Shown: positions 1-8,682, counted from the stretch's first letter. The stretch is DNA of 15,644 bases from Phialocephala subalpina (GCA_900073065.1 FJOG01000080.1:96531-112174); one strand, 5' to 3'. Notes: generated by a model not told the origin, from the sequence alone. Numbers and translations: made by a program.

Positions 1-1328
1 AATTTTAATAAATATTAAAAAAAAATTCAAAATAAATAAAATAAATAAAAAAAAATTCAAAAAAAAAATTCGATATTAAAAATATAATCATTTAAATTAT
101 TAAATTGAAATTTAAAAAAACTTAAAAAAAATTATTATTAATAATTATAATTTTTAAATTTATTAAAAATTTATAAATATAAAAAATAAATACGTATTTT
201 ATTAAATTTATTAAATTTAAAATTTTAATTATTAATTTATTTTTTATATATTTTAATATTTTTTAATAATTAATTAATTTAAAATTTGTAATTATATTAT
301 TTTTAATTTTAATTTATTATATAATTAATTTTATTTTATATTTTTTAATATTTATAAATAAATTATTAATATTATTAAAATATATATTTTTAATAAAAAA
401 AATTCTTTTGAAAATCTCGAATTATTATAATTATAATTTCGAAATATAAAATTTATATTATTAAGATTTTATATAATATTTCTTTAAAATATAATAAAAA
501 ATTTATTAAAAAATTAAAAATTTAATAAAAAATAATAATAAATATAAATTATATAATAAATAAATTAAATTTAAAAAAAAATTTAATAAAAAAAATTTAA
601 ATAAAATCGAAATTATAATTATAATAATAAAATTATTTATATAATTTATAATTATTTGAAATTAAAATATTATTTTTTATAAATTTTAAATTTTTAAAAT
701 ATATATAATATTTATTATAATTAATTAAAAGTTAATAAAAATGAAATTTTATAAAATATATATATATATTTATTTTTTATTAAAAGATTTCTATTTAAAC
801 CTTTTTTTATTCGATTAATTTAATTAAAATCCAATTATAATTATAAAATTCCAAATAATAAAATATTATAATTAAAATTTTAAATAAAAATTTTCTTTGA
901 ATATAAAATAATTAATTTAAACTTTTATAAAAAACTTTAAAAATAATTTAAATCGTAATATTTTAAAATATATTAAATAAATAACTTTAATATTATATAA
1001 TCGCATATATTAAAAAAAATATTATATTCGAAATTTATTAAAATATAATTATAATTTTAAATTTATATAAATATAAATATAATAAATAATTAATTATAAT
1101 TAAAACTTTAGAAATTTCTAATTATTTAAAATACATATTATTTATAAGAAGAAAAAATTTAAATTCTTAATTTTAAATTATTATATTTTAATAATAAATA
1201 TTATATTAAAATATTAAAAATATTAAAAACTTTTAATTAAAAATTTTTAAATATAAACTTTTTAAATATATAATTATAAAACTAATCGTAATATACGCAA
1301 TTAAAATTAAAATTATAATATTTAAATT
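1..1328. other. Extremely AT-rich, RIP-like block without genes
   Basis: The block is composed almost wholly of A and T, with long runs of AAT/TTA words and no reading frame of useful length. The few remaining cytosines often sit in TCG or CTT contexts, and CpA is scarce. That is what CpA-directed C-to-T mutation (RIP) leaves behind in ascomycete repeats. Composition changes abruptly at about 1330 to ordinary sequence. The original element cannot be identified by eye. AT-rich centromeric sequence is an alternative, but the same texture inside the dated transposon at 2290-3920 favours a RIP-degraded repeat. Confidence 0.8.
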
Positions 1329-1340
1329 TTTGCTCGAGGT

Positions 1341-1394
1341 GCCCATGGTACTTATAGTACCAAGGGCCATGCTTTTTTTTCTATGGCCTTAGGC
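1341..1394. repeat. Cluster of short inverted repeats beside a T run
   Basis: Three nested or adjacent palindromes lie at the edge of the AT-rich block. The arms 1341-1352 and 1356-1367 (GCCCATGGTACT / AGTACCAAGGGC) form a 12-bp stem with one mismatch and a 3-nt loop. GGCCAT at 1365-1370 pairs with ATGGCC at 1382-1387 across a run of eight T. GGCCTTAGGCC at 1384-1394 is itself palindromic. The stem followed by a T run resembles a polymerase III stop or a transposon end, but no partner end or RNA gene was found. Confidence 0.5.
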
Positions 1395-1420
1395 CAAGTT
1401 CGTTCTCGCTAGGCGCTCGG

Positions 1421-1965
1421 GGCACTATGGGCAGCCTCAGGCAGCATAGGACCACGTGCCAGTTTTGCCGTTGCAGGGTGATTGAAGCCAAGGGTTTTGT
1501 GGTCAAGGGGATTAGGTTAAAACCCGTCTGTTCTTAAGGCCCACGCGGCCTCAAGAACTTTCTCCCAAGTGTGCCATTCATCGAATGGGGGATGGCCAGT
1601 TACTGGCTTCACCAGCGCAACGCCATTCGGCGCCTGGAGTGTGGCGTTCTGCCTGAGGATGATGGCAGATATGGAAAATTGCACAGTACCCCGCCTTATC
1701 TGTGTCGTGTACTTCGACCTTGCTAATGATTGGAATATGCAACTTGGAAGAGCAAGCCTGGAGAGAGCTAGATAGAATGCTAGATATATGGGCTAGACAG
1801 GTACAAAGCGGACAGCCAATGACAAAGGCTCAGTCGTTGGAGATATTCGGGGGACCGAATAGGTCTTGGAGAAGTTTTTCGATGAGGCGAAGAAAAGAGG
1901 AATCAGCCTGTGAGGGGCGCCTTGGGATTTGCGTTTCAAGCTTATTAGGGTATTTCTCTTTTTAG
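1421..1965 (+). pseudogene. Unrecognised broken coding relic
   Basis: Base composition here is gene-like. In one frame (first base about 1457) the translation stays protein-like to a TAA at 1724-1726, interrupted by one TAA near 1535. It includes the stretch YWLHQRNAIRRLECG and then GRYGKLHSTPP. From about 1735 a second frame continues with LEEQAWRELDRMLDIWARQV and then, after a further frame change near 1860, EKFFDEAKKRGI. The succession of compatible frames suggests one decayed gene, or exons of a gene with undetected introns. I do not recognise the family. It could be part of a mobile element, because it lies between two RIP-affected regions. Confidence 0.35.
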
Positions 1966-2169
1966 CAATTCCTGCAACCGGAAAGTTGACGTGACAGACA
2001 GCGCTGTGGCGGTGCTGTAATGTGTACAAAGGTACTCCAGATCAGCCTCGCGAGGCTCAATGCTGACATCCTATCCTAAATTCGCTCTCCTTCCGGATCA
2101 TCTCTTGCGAACAGAGCGCCGAATTCGAGATAATACTTCGACACCCTCTTATCCTCTTCTGATCGGTAA
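1966..2169 (+). promoter_or_regulatory. Probable 5' region of the NACHT-ankyrin gene
   Basis: This normal-composition stretch ends directly at the first in-frame codons of the NACHT gene. It includes a perfect 14-bp palindrome, AGCCTCGCGAGGCT, at 2044-2057. No TATA box is obvious, but pyrimidine-rich tracts (2141-2160) precede the coding frame as in many fungal 5' leaders. An in-frame TAA at 2167-2169 closes the frame upstream. Assignment as promoter or leader is by position only. Confidence 0.35.
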
Positions 2170-2197
2170 ACGTTCCAATCCCTCGCCGCGAGCATTA
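2170..2197 (+). pseudogene. 5' fragment of NACHT-ankyrin gene, cut off by a transposon
   Basis: Codons 2176-2196 read QSLAASI, and the transposon follows immediately. Taking the TA duplication as one copy, the frame continues into IAVIQLSSEVARYVN after the element. SLAASIIAVIQLSSEV is the typical opening of fungal NACHT/STAND proteins, so this is the missing 5' end of the gene at 4002-6922. No in-frame ATG is present. ACG at 2170-2172 occupies a plausible start position and a TAA lies directly upstream, so the start codon appears lost, or it lies in an exon I cannot see. Confidence 0.75.
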
Positions 2198-2247
2198 AGT
2201 TGACCCCCCCACTTTGGGCCAAACCCTACCTTAGGCCACCTCGCTTA
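2198..2247 (+). repeat. Left terminal inverted repeat of the transposon
   Basis: The end starts AGTTGACCCCCCCACTTTGG and continues to CACCTCGCTTA. It matches the reverse complement of 3954-4001 except for a longer C run, one further indel and a few substitutions. Weaker similarity continues to about 2275 (TACTCTACTTTGAACTACC against TACTTTACCACC). Confidence 0.93.
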
Positions 2248-2427
2248 TTTCCTACTACTCTACTTTGAACTACCATAACTTTTTTATTCTTCTATCTCTA
2301 TAAAAGATAATGTAAAGGCACTATTTGTAGATATATCAAAGCTTTTTATTTTAATCTAACGATTTTTAATTTTAATTTGAGTTTTTTTAATAATTTTAAT
2401 CTTTATAAACTTAGAATTTAAATTAGT

Positions 2428-3805
2428 TTTTACTTTGCGCCGTTTCCTAAGCTCTAATTGCTCTACTTTAGTTTCTAATTATTTAATTCGAAGTTCTTAT
2501 TAAGTAATAATAAAATCCTTCTTATTAATTTTTTTTACGATTTTTTTGAAAAGTATTTTACGAATTAAAAGATTAATATTTTTAATCTCGATTATTTTAA
2601 AGGCTTATTCTCGTATATCTTTACTTTTTTTAAGGGTTTCCCACGTAATAAATAACTTATTTTAATTTTAATTTAATATTAATATTTTCTTAGAAATATT
2701 TAAAATTAAATTAATTAAATTTTTATTATTTTCAAGTAATAATTGGCTTATAAAGGGTTTTATTATATAAATTGATTATAATTTTAAAGTTTATTATTTA
2801 ACTTTAATATTTGTAATTATTAAATTATATATTCGAGTTTTTTGATAATAAAATAAGAAATTTCGTTTTCTAATAAATATAAAATCGATTAATAAACTCA
2901 AAAATCCGAATTATTTATAATAAGTTTATTTTAAGGAAAAGAAAATCGATAAATTTAAAAGTTAGAATATATATAAAGTATATGGAAATAGAAATAATAA
3001 ATAAATATTATTCGGAAAATATTATTATATGAATTTTATTATTTCGTGGCTTTTATAATCGTTTAAAATAAGAAGTTAAACTTTTAATAAATCACGTAAA
3101 ATTATCCAAGGAATAAATATTTTATATAATTATTTTAAAGGAATATTATTAAATATTTAACTATTTTTAATTATAATAAATTTCTAAAGTTTAAATTAAT
3201 TAAAAGTTATAAAGAATTATTATTATTATATTAATTAGTTTTTATATATTACTAAAAAATATAAAATTACTTTTATAATAAAAATATATTTAATGAAAAA
3301 CGTTTAAAATTTAGAATTAAATCATTTCTTTTAAATAAAATATTAATTAATATTTCTAATTATTAGTTTATTAATTCTTTGGCTTTTTATAATTCCAATT
3401 TCGTTTATATTCTATTGATTTTCAAGTTTAATAGTTTTAATCGCAAAGATAATTAATTTTGTGAATTATAATTTAATAATATTAATTATAATATTATTAA
3501 CGCGAATAAAATCGATTTTGAATTACTTTTTAGTCTTAAAAATAAAATTCCGTTTGAGAAAACCTCCCATTTATCGTTTTCCTAAAGGAATTACGTTTTT
3601 TATAGCGGTTAAAATACGTAAAATTTTAATTTAAAGTTTCTTAAATTAAAACCCAATTTATAAGATATTATTCTTGAACCAAGGAAAGCTTTTAATAAAG
3701 TTCTTTGGCTTCTTTCATCGAAATATAACCATATATTCGGTTTTAAATAGTAGACTTTGGAACGTTATAATCTTTATATGCCTTGCGTATAAATACCCCT
3801 TTTAT
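2428..3805 (-). pseudogene. Decayed pogo/Fot1 transposase
   Basis: Read on the minus strand in shifting frames, the AT-rich interior keeps the ordered landmarks of pogo-type transposases. Near 3745-3805 is an N-terminal psq-like helix-turn-helix (AYKDYNVPKSTI, then a stop where Arg is expected, and GYISMKEAKELY near 3695-3735). At 3546-3587 is the CENP-B-type segment PLGKR-stop-MGGFLKRN. At 3029-3063 is DYKSHEIIKFI, matching the second catalytic Asp motif (DGHGSH-like). At 2907-2962 is a remnant of the downstream leucine/proline and SVFSPLK-type segment. At 2428-2478 is a basic C-terminal coil, LETKVEQLELRKRRKVK. The many TAA/TAG codons at expected Trp, Gln and Arg positions are RIP-type. Family order and spacing make the call firm although no frame is intact. 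Confidence 0.88.
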
Positions 3806-3953
3806 AATTATATTAAATGCTCGTTAAACGTTTTTTTCGGTATATTTATACTTTATAATTAACTTAAACTACTCGCAAAATTTGGAATTAAATTATTAAA
3901 GAATTATAAAAATATAAAAGTTTAAAGTGGGTGGTAAAGTAGTGGCGGTGTAC

Positions 3954-4001
3954 TAAGCGAGGTGGCCCAAGGTAGGGGTAGCCCAAAGTAGGGGGTCAAC
4001 T
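3954..4001 (-). repeat. Right terminal inverted repeat of the transposon
   Basis: Read on the minus strand from 4001 it is AGTTGACCCCCTACTTTGGG, then a CCCCTACCTTGGGCC segment and CACCTCGCTTA. It mirrors the left end. The flanking TA at 4002-4003 is the second copy of the target duplication. Confidence 0.93.
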
Positions 4002-5356
4002 TATTGCCGTCATCCAACTATCCTCCGAAGTCGCCAGATACGTCAACGCAGCCGCTGGTGCCCCGAAAGAGAGGAAACGTCTTCGAGAGCAGGTACGGGC
4101 GTGCGAACAAATCCTCCGACAGCTGAAAGATGAGGCCGACGATTCGGATGAAGGAATGGCGTGGTCAGACACAATAAAAGCCCTCAAGGCCCCGGGCGCG
4201 CCGTTGGGGCGCTTGGCCGTTACATTGGCCGTAGTAAAAGCGAAGCTCGAGCCAAAGAAAGGACTGGAGAAAGCATACGCGACATTGAAATGGCCGTTCG
4301 ACGAGAAGAAGGTGGACAAGATCATCTTCACAATCAATCATGAGAACATCCTTTTGGGTTTGGCCTTAGCAAATGATAGCCGCAAGCTAATCCAGGGTAT
4401 CAACAGAAGTGCTAAACAGAACGGACAGCAGCTGGCCGAGTTAGTCGAAGCTATCAATCAAGCTTCGATGGAAAACCAGGACCAGTTGACAGATTTAAAG
4501 AATGGCATAGCAAATGTCGAGAGTTCGCAGTCTCGCCTTCAAGATGGTCTCCATCGCCTACACAATCTCCAAGGTGATCGAAAGGCTGCTGAAGAATGCA
4601 AATCTACTCTTGACTGGCTCACTCCAATTGACTATGCTCCTCAGCAGAGCGATTTCATCAGCCGACGGTAGGAAGGCACTGGACAATGGCTTATTGACTC
4701 CATTGAGTACCAGGCTTGGCTGAAGACGAAGAAGCAGACACTATTCTGCCCTGGCATCCCCGGCGCGGGGAAGACGATTATCACTGCGATCACAGTTCAA
4801 GACCTTACTAGGCGGTTCCACAAAGACCTGGACATTGGTATCGCTTACCTCTATTGCAACTTCCGCCGGCGGGATGAACAGAAAGCTGTTGACTTACTTG
4901 CAAGCCTACTGAAGCAGCTGAGCCAGAGCAGGTCGTCTCTTCCGAACCAAGTGAAGGCTCTCTATGACCAGCACAAGACCAAGCGGACGCGACCGTCGTT
5001 CAAGGAAATCTCACAAACCCTGCAGTCTGTGGCAGCCAGATTTTCACGAGTCTTCGTTATTGTCGACGCCCTCGATGAGTGTCAGGTGTCCGAATGCTGT
5101 CGAGCCAGATTCTTAGCCGAGATTTTCAACCTTCGATCTGAGTCTGGAGTCAACGTATTTGCCACTTCAAGGTTTATTCCAGAGATCACTGAGAACTTCA
5201 AAGACAGAGAAATTATCACGTTAGAAGTCCGCGCAAGTCACGAAGACATTGTGAGATATCTGGACTCCCATATGCCACAGCTACAATCTTTCGTCCAGCA
5301 GAGTCGAGAGTTGCAAGATGAGATAAGACCACAATATTAGACGCGGTCGATGGGAT

Positions 5357-5405
5357 GTCTGTTCAGGGTTGGTATTAAAAAGACAGCTTACTGACTATTC
5401 TCTAG
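5357..5405 (+). other. Intron in the NACHT-ankyrin gene
   Basis: This 49-nt intron starts GTCTGT and ends CTCTAG, with a CTGAC branch point 11 nt before the acceptor. Removing it rejoins GACGCGGTCGATGGGAT with GTTTCTCTTGGCACAG, giving DAVDGM-FLLAQVYFGS, the conserved order for this family. The frame just upstream is reached only after allowing for the missing base near 5326. Confidence 0.8.
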
Positions 5406-6503
5406 GTTTCTCTTGGCACAGGTATACTTTGGTTCGCTAGACGATAAATTGACTCCGAAGACTATCAAATGCGCATTGAAACAATTTCAGAAGCAAAGTC
5501 AAGAGTTCAGTCAGGAATTTAAGGTCCAGGTCTTAGGTCTTGCTTACGACCAAACCATGGAGCGAGTTAATGGACAGAAAGCGGGCTTGAAGGAGCTTGC
5601 CAAGCAGGTTCTGTCATGGATTACTTTCGCAAAAAGAGAGCTTACTATTATAGAACTTCAACACGCACTCGCAGTGGAATTTGGCGAAGTTGAACTCGAT
5701 AGAGATAACATTCCGCAGATCAAAGACATCGTCTCGCTGTGCGCTGGATTAGTCACTATCGATGAGGAAAGCAACATTATCCGGTTAATCCACTATACGG
5801 CGCAAGAATACTTCGAGCGGACGAAGAGCCATTGGTTTCCAAACGTCGAGGATAGGATTACCAGCATCTGCGTTACCTACCTCTCATTCAGCGTCTTTAA
5901 CAGTGGATACTGTCGATCAGATGACGAGTTTGAGGAGCGACTGCAGGTTAATCCGCTCTATGATTATGCCTCACACAACTGGGGACATCACGCCCGTAAG
6001 GCTTCGACTTTAGTCCAGGAGGCGCTTGACTTTTTATCGTGTGACGCGAAGGCCCAGGCTTCGAGCCAAGCGCTGATGGCTATAAAGAGGCACTCTAGCC
6101 ATTCAGGTTACAGCCAAGAATTTCCAGCTCGAATGATCGGGATTCACTTGGCTGCATACTTCGGGGATGAGGAAGCGGTTAAATGGCTGCTTCAGAGAGG
6201 AGCACAAATAGACTCGAAGGACCGATATTCTCGGACGCCACTAAACTACGCTGCCGCGAACGGTTATGAGGCCGTCGTCAAGCTATTAATCGACAAGGGT
6301 GCCTCTCTGGAGGTTAAGGACATTAGACGTGCGGCCAAGAACGGCCATGCGACCGTCTTCAAGCTGCTGCTTGACAAGGGCGCCGATCTTGGAGAGGATG
6401 ACCTTTTTCCGTTCATGGAATTCTGGGGACTTGAGGTCAGCTTGTGTACAGGAAATGCCCGACGGGTTCGTCTGAAAGATCTGATCCAAGAGCCTTTTTT
6501 TTC

Positions 6504-6922
6504 GTTACATCGACGATCTTAACATTGATGGATGGGAGGCTTTGAGGGCGGAGGCAACGTCGGCGATTAGAGGAGACATTGATTTCACCAAGTGGAATCG
6601 GACGCTCAATAAAAACGAAATGCAGTGTATGCGGCATATTCTTTCGGAGCTGGTGGACCTCTTTAAAGATACGGGTCTCGACCGAAGTGGGAAGCATTTG
6701 CGGGTATTATGGCCACAAGATTCGGATGTAAGATTCTGCTTTAAAGTTATTAAGGTTGAGCTTTGGTGCGATTCTTTGATGGATAGCGAAGGTCCCGTGA
6801 TGTTTACTGTTGGAAATGCAGAAAATCTTGAACTAGGTGACATGCTACAGCGGCTGCCTAGAGATCGTACGGTACCTATGTTATCTATAGGTTCAGAAGA
6901 CCTCATTCAGAGGGTCAGATAG
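6504..6922 (+). pseudogene. C-terminal extension of the NACHT-ankyrin gene, unrecognised domain
   Basis: After the T8 frameshift the frame continues RYIDDLNIDGWEALRAE and runs about 130 codons to TAG 6920-6922, with ordinary codon use and no further stop. It contains a helix-rich start (MQCMRHILSELVDLFKDTGL) and a later mixed region (LWPQDSDVRFCFKVIKVEL). I do not recognise it. It is not a further ankyrin repeat. Because ankyrin repeats end abruptly at about 6390 (GADLGEDDLFPF), this tail may be a fused partner domain, or the repeat array may have been deleted and joined to a neighbouring gene. Confidence 0.5.
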
Positions 6923-8015
6923 ACAAGACATCACTTTGATACTTCAGACGATTCCATACCTTTGCCATTGACCATGTGCGTGAGGCGTACAATATGCAAG
7001 AATTGGCTCCGCTCTGTGATGACCACTAGCGGTACTTTTGGAGTACAACCGGGCAGGGGTGCACAGCCACAAGTGTCTGGAAATGGACCCCGCCAAAAAT
7101 AATAAACTAAAAAACTCGTGACGCGCAATTCGCCTTCTACTGTAACTTATCAGCCCCAAGAGAGAGTAGAATCAAGAGTCCATTGTTGGAAGGATGCTTG
7201 TGGAAAAGCTGGGTGGTGTCTTCGGCGAGGTTGGACGCCGTTTCTGGACGAGGTTGAATGCCATTTGTGGAGAAGTTGGATGCCCTTTGTGGAGAGGTTG
7301 AACGTCGTTCAGATTTGAAGGGAGTTTCTGAAGTGGGCCGTGCGACGATATAGCTTACGGCTGAAATTCAACTCAGTATACAATTCTGGAATGTATTTCG
7401 AATAATACTTGCTTTTGGGGCAAGGAATGGGGGGATTCAGAGGCAGCGATCAAAACAGCAAAAATGGATGTAATATTGATGTCCTCTACAGCATGTATGG
7501 ATCCATAGAACAGAGTACGTAGATACACTTGTAGAGAGAACTACTCAGCGTAACTCCATCGTGATCCAGCCCAGAAATCAATGAAATCCACTCTCAGCTC
7601 TGTAATTGTCAGTTGAGGACTCGTAATCAGTGGCAGTGGTCTTAATGCGGTGGGGAAATCGTTGCATGTTGGAATGAAGCCGCATCATCAGTTACGCATC
7701 GTTTCACTAGGCGGTTTGGCCTAAATCGGATGCGCCAGCAACTAGACAGACAGATTTGACATCAATACCATACATTTTGCCCTGACCACTTCCGCAACTG
7801 ATAGTAATTCTCGTGAGACCGTCTGTTCACCCCTCCCCAACCCTAGCGCGTGCACAGCACCAAACCCTTCCCACGATAACACGGCGAATTCCATTCCCTA
7901 TTGAGTCTATTGCCTGCTGAGGCTCCTAGTTTATTCGAGTGTAGCAAAGACCGTGCTTAAAGTATTGATTCGTCGATGGAAATTGCTAGGAGATTGGCGC
8001 ATCACCCTACTATAA
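6923..8015. other. Gene-poor stretch with no recognised gene
   Basis: Base composition is normal. I see no credible reading frame: the longest frame (7118-7318) is mostly the tandem repeat at 7227-7315. AATAATAAACTAAAAA near 7100 could serve as a 3' end for the NACHT gene. The part from 7320 to 7930 shows no recognisable protein on either strand. Confidence 0.55.
7227..7315. repeat. Short minisatellite, 22-nt unit
   Basis: There are four imperfect head-to-tail copies of a 22-nt unit of the form GAGGTTGGATGCCNTTTGTGGA, at 7227-7249 (23 nt), 7250-7271, 7272-7293 and 7294-7315. Two weaker copies may precede it from about 7185. The unit is not a multiple of three and it lies in a gene-poor stretch, so it is probably non-coding. 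Confidence 0.7.
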
Positions 8016-8152
8016 CTACTTTTTGAGTTTCGTAGAGTAGCGTACTTAGATCGCCCCTTGAGTCGGTGGAAGAGGACGGTATAGATCTCTTCCCACGAGT
8101 AGCTATCTTCCCTCATCTTAAGTATTATCGCATCTTCTTCTGGTGTCTACCA
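8016..8152 (-). pseudogene. Broken SANT/Myb-like domain
   Basis: On the minus strand, directly beyond the stop of the DUF6594-like frame, the same frame reads TPEEDAIILKMREDSYSWEE, then IYTVLFHRLKG. A one-base shift at the G run (about 8060) then gives GAI-stop-VRYSTKLKK-stop, ending at 8016-8018. Fungal SANT/Myb-like DNA-binding domains have the pattern W-TPEED...SW-EEI...LP-HR-KG-IQVRYSTKLK, so the match covers the whole domain. Lesions are an in-frame TAG (8147-8149) next to the expected Trp, a lost G, and TAA where Gln (CAA) is usual. It is either the end of a chimeric gene with the DUF6594 part or a separate gene truncated onto it. Confidence 0.65.
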
Positions 8153-8682
8153 AACACGAGATGCCGCTCGGCCCTCCAACACTGGAACCTTTTCACCGCC
8201 GTCTTTGATCGCATCGCTAAACCAGTAACGGAGTGCTTCTAATGAGCGTTTTTCGGGTTGCGGTAACTTCAAACAGGCCTGCTGCAGTAACAGTGCCTCT
8301 TCTGCAGCATACTATCAGTCAAACGTCTCAGCGAGGTTATGATAACTTAACGATATTCCCGCGTGACTCTGCGAATATCCCTGATCAAATTCATCTTTTC
8401 CCTATCAACTTCGCGTGTGCTCTTCAACAACATCCCCCAAGAAGCTGCGCATTCCAAGGCTTCCAAGTCTTGGCCAACGAAATTATCAATAGCATCTTGT
8501 CTAGCTTCGAGTTCTGCAAGCTGTGATTCCAGATACAATAAATTTCTTGTCGTAACTCGGTGAAAACCGCGATATATAGAGGTCGAGCGATCTTGGCCCT
8601 GCGCAAGGAAGGCTGCAAGGCGCCGATAACCTTGCAAAGGATGCTGGCTTTCGGAGCCGCTCTCAAGGGAAACGATTGACAT
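8147..8682 (-). CDS. DUF6594-like protein, short and possibly truncated
   Basis: ATG is at 8680-8682. Exon 1 is 8352-8682 and exon 2 is 8147-8301, giving 161 residues; the 50-nt intron preserves frame. The N-terminal part has the family look: GYRRLAAFLAQ, then FHRVTTRNLLYLESQLAELE, followed by IRDIRRVTREY. After the splice come EALLLQQACLKLPQPEKR and LEALRYWF. DUF6594 proteins are usually longer (about 250-350 residues) and end in hydrophobic membrane helices; none are present. The TAG falls where a SANT-like domain begins, so the 3' end was probably replaced or lost. Function of the family is unknown. It lies divergent from the retropepsin-like gene and shares its upstream region. Confidence 0.7.
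8302..8351 (-). other. Intron in the DUF6594-like gene
   Basis: The 50-nt intron has donor GTTAAGT at 8351 and acceptor CTGCAG ending at 8302, with a CTGAT branch-like site between. Splicing joins REY-Q-EALLLQQ, restoring the family reading that otherwise hits TAA within the intron. Confidence 0.75.

Larger units (their letters stand above)
2198..4001 (-). mobile_element. Fot1/pogo-type Tc1-mariner DNA transposon, RIP-mutated
   Basis: This is a complete element of about 1.8 kb, the usual size for Fot1/pogo elements of fungi. It has about 50-bp terminal inverted repeats beginning AGTTGACCCCC and is bounded by TA on both sides (2196-2197, 4002-4003), the target duplication of the Tc1/mariner superfamily. 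The interior between about 2290 and 3920 is strongly AT-rich and has no long frame, but a pogo-type transposase can still be traced on the minus strand. The element interrupts a NACHT-ankyrin gene in its first exon. It can no longer encode transposase. The GC-rich ends kept normal composition while the interior was mutated. Confidence 0.94.
4002..6922 (+). pseudogene. NACHT-ankyrin STAND (NLR-like) protein, broken
   Basis: Fungal STAND proteins are intracellular receptors linked to non-self recognition and cell death. In order: an N-terminal helical domain (4003-4620, with PKERKRLREQV and a coiled region); a NACHT ATPase with P-loop GIPGAGKT at 4753-4776, Walker [11 protein letters not shown] ending at 5079, and FATSRF at 5158-5175; a winged-helix-like segment; and two to three ankyrin repeats (6130-6390) followed by an unrecognised tail. 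Damage: the transposon separates the first codons. TAG at 4669-4671 replaces an expected Gln (CAG). One base is missing near 5326 (frame resumes at 5328). An extra T in the T8 run 6495-6502 shifts the frame again, after which reading continues to TAG at 6920-6922. A 49-nt intron lies at 5357-5405. The third ankyrin repeat lacks its first turn. Domain identity is firm; the indels could include assembly errors. Confidence 0.9.

Noticed and set aside
1..1328. Mitochondrial DNA insertion as explanation of the AT-rich block
   Set aside because: No mitochondrial gene or tRNA can be read in it, and the texture equals that of the RIP-mutated transposon interior.
3674..3862. Plus-strand frame inside the transposon
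   Set aside because: The transposase runs on the opposite strand here; this frame is an artefact of AT-rich sequence.
4161..4343. Overlapping plus-strand frame within the NACHT N-terminal domain
   Set aside because: It is a shadow of the main frame, which matches a known family.
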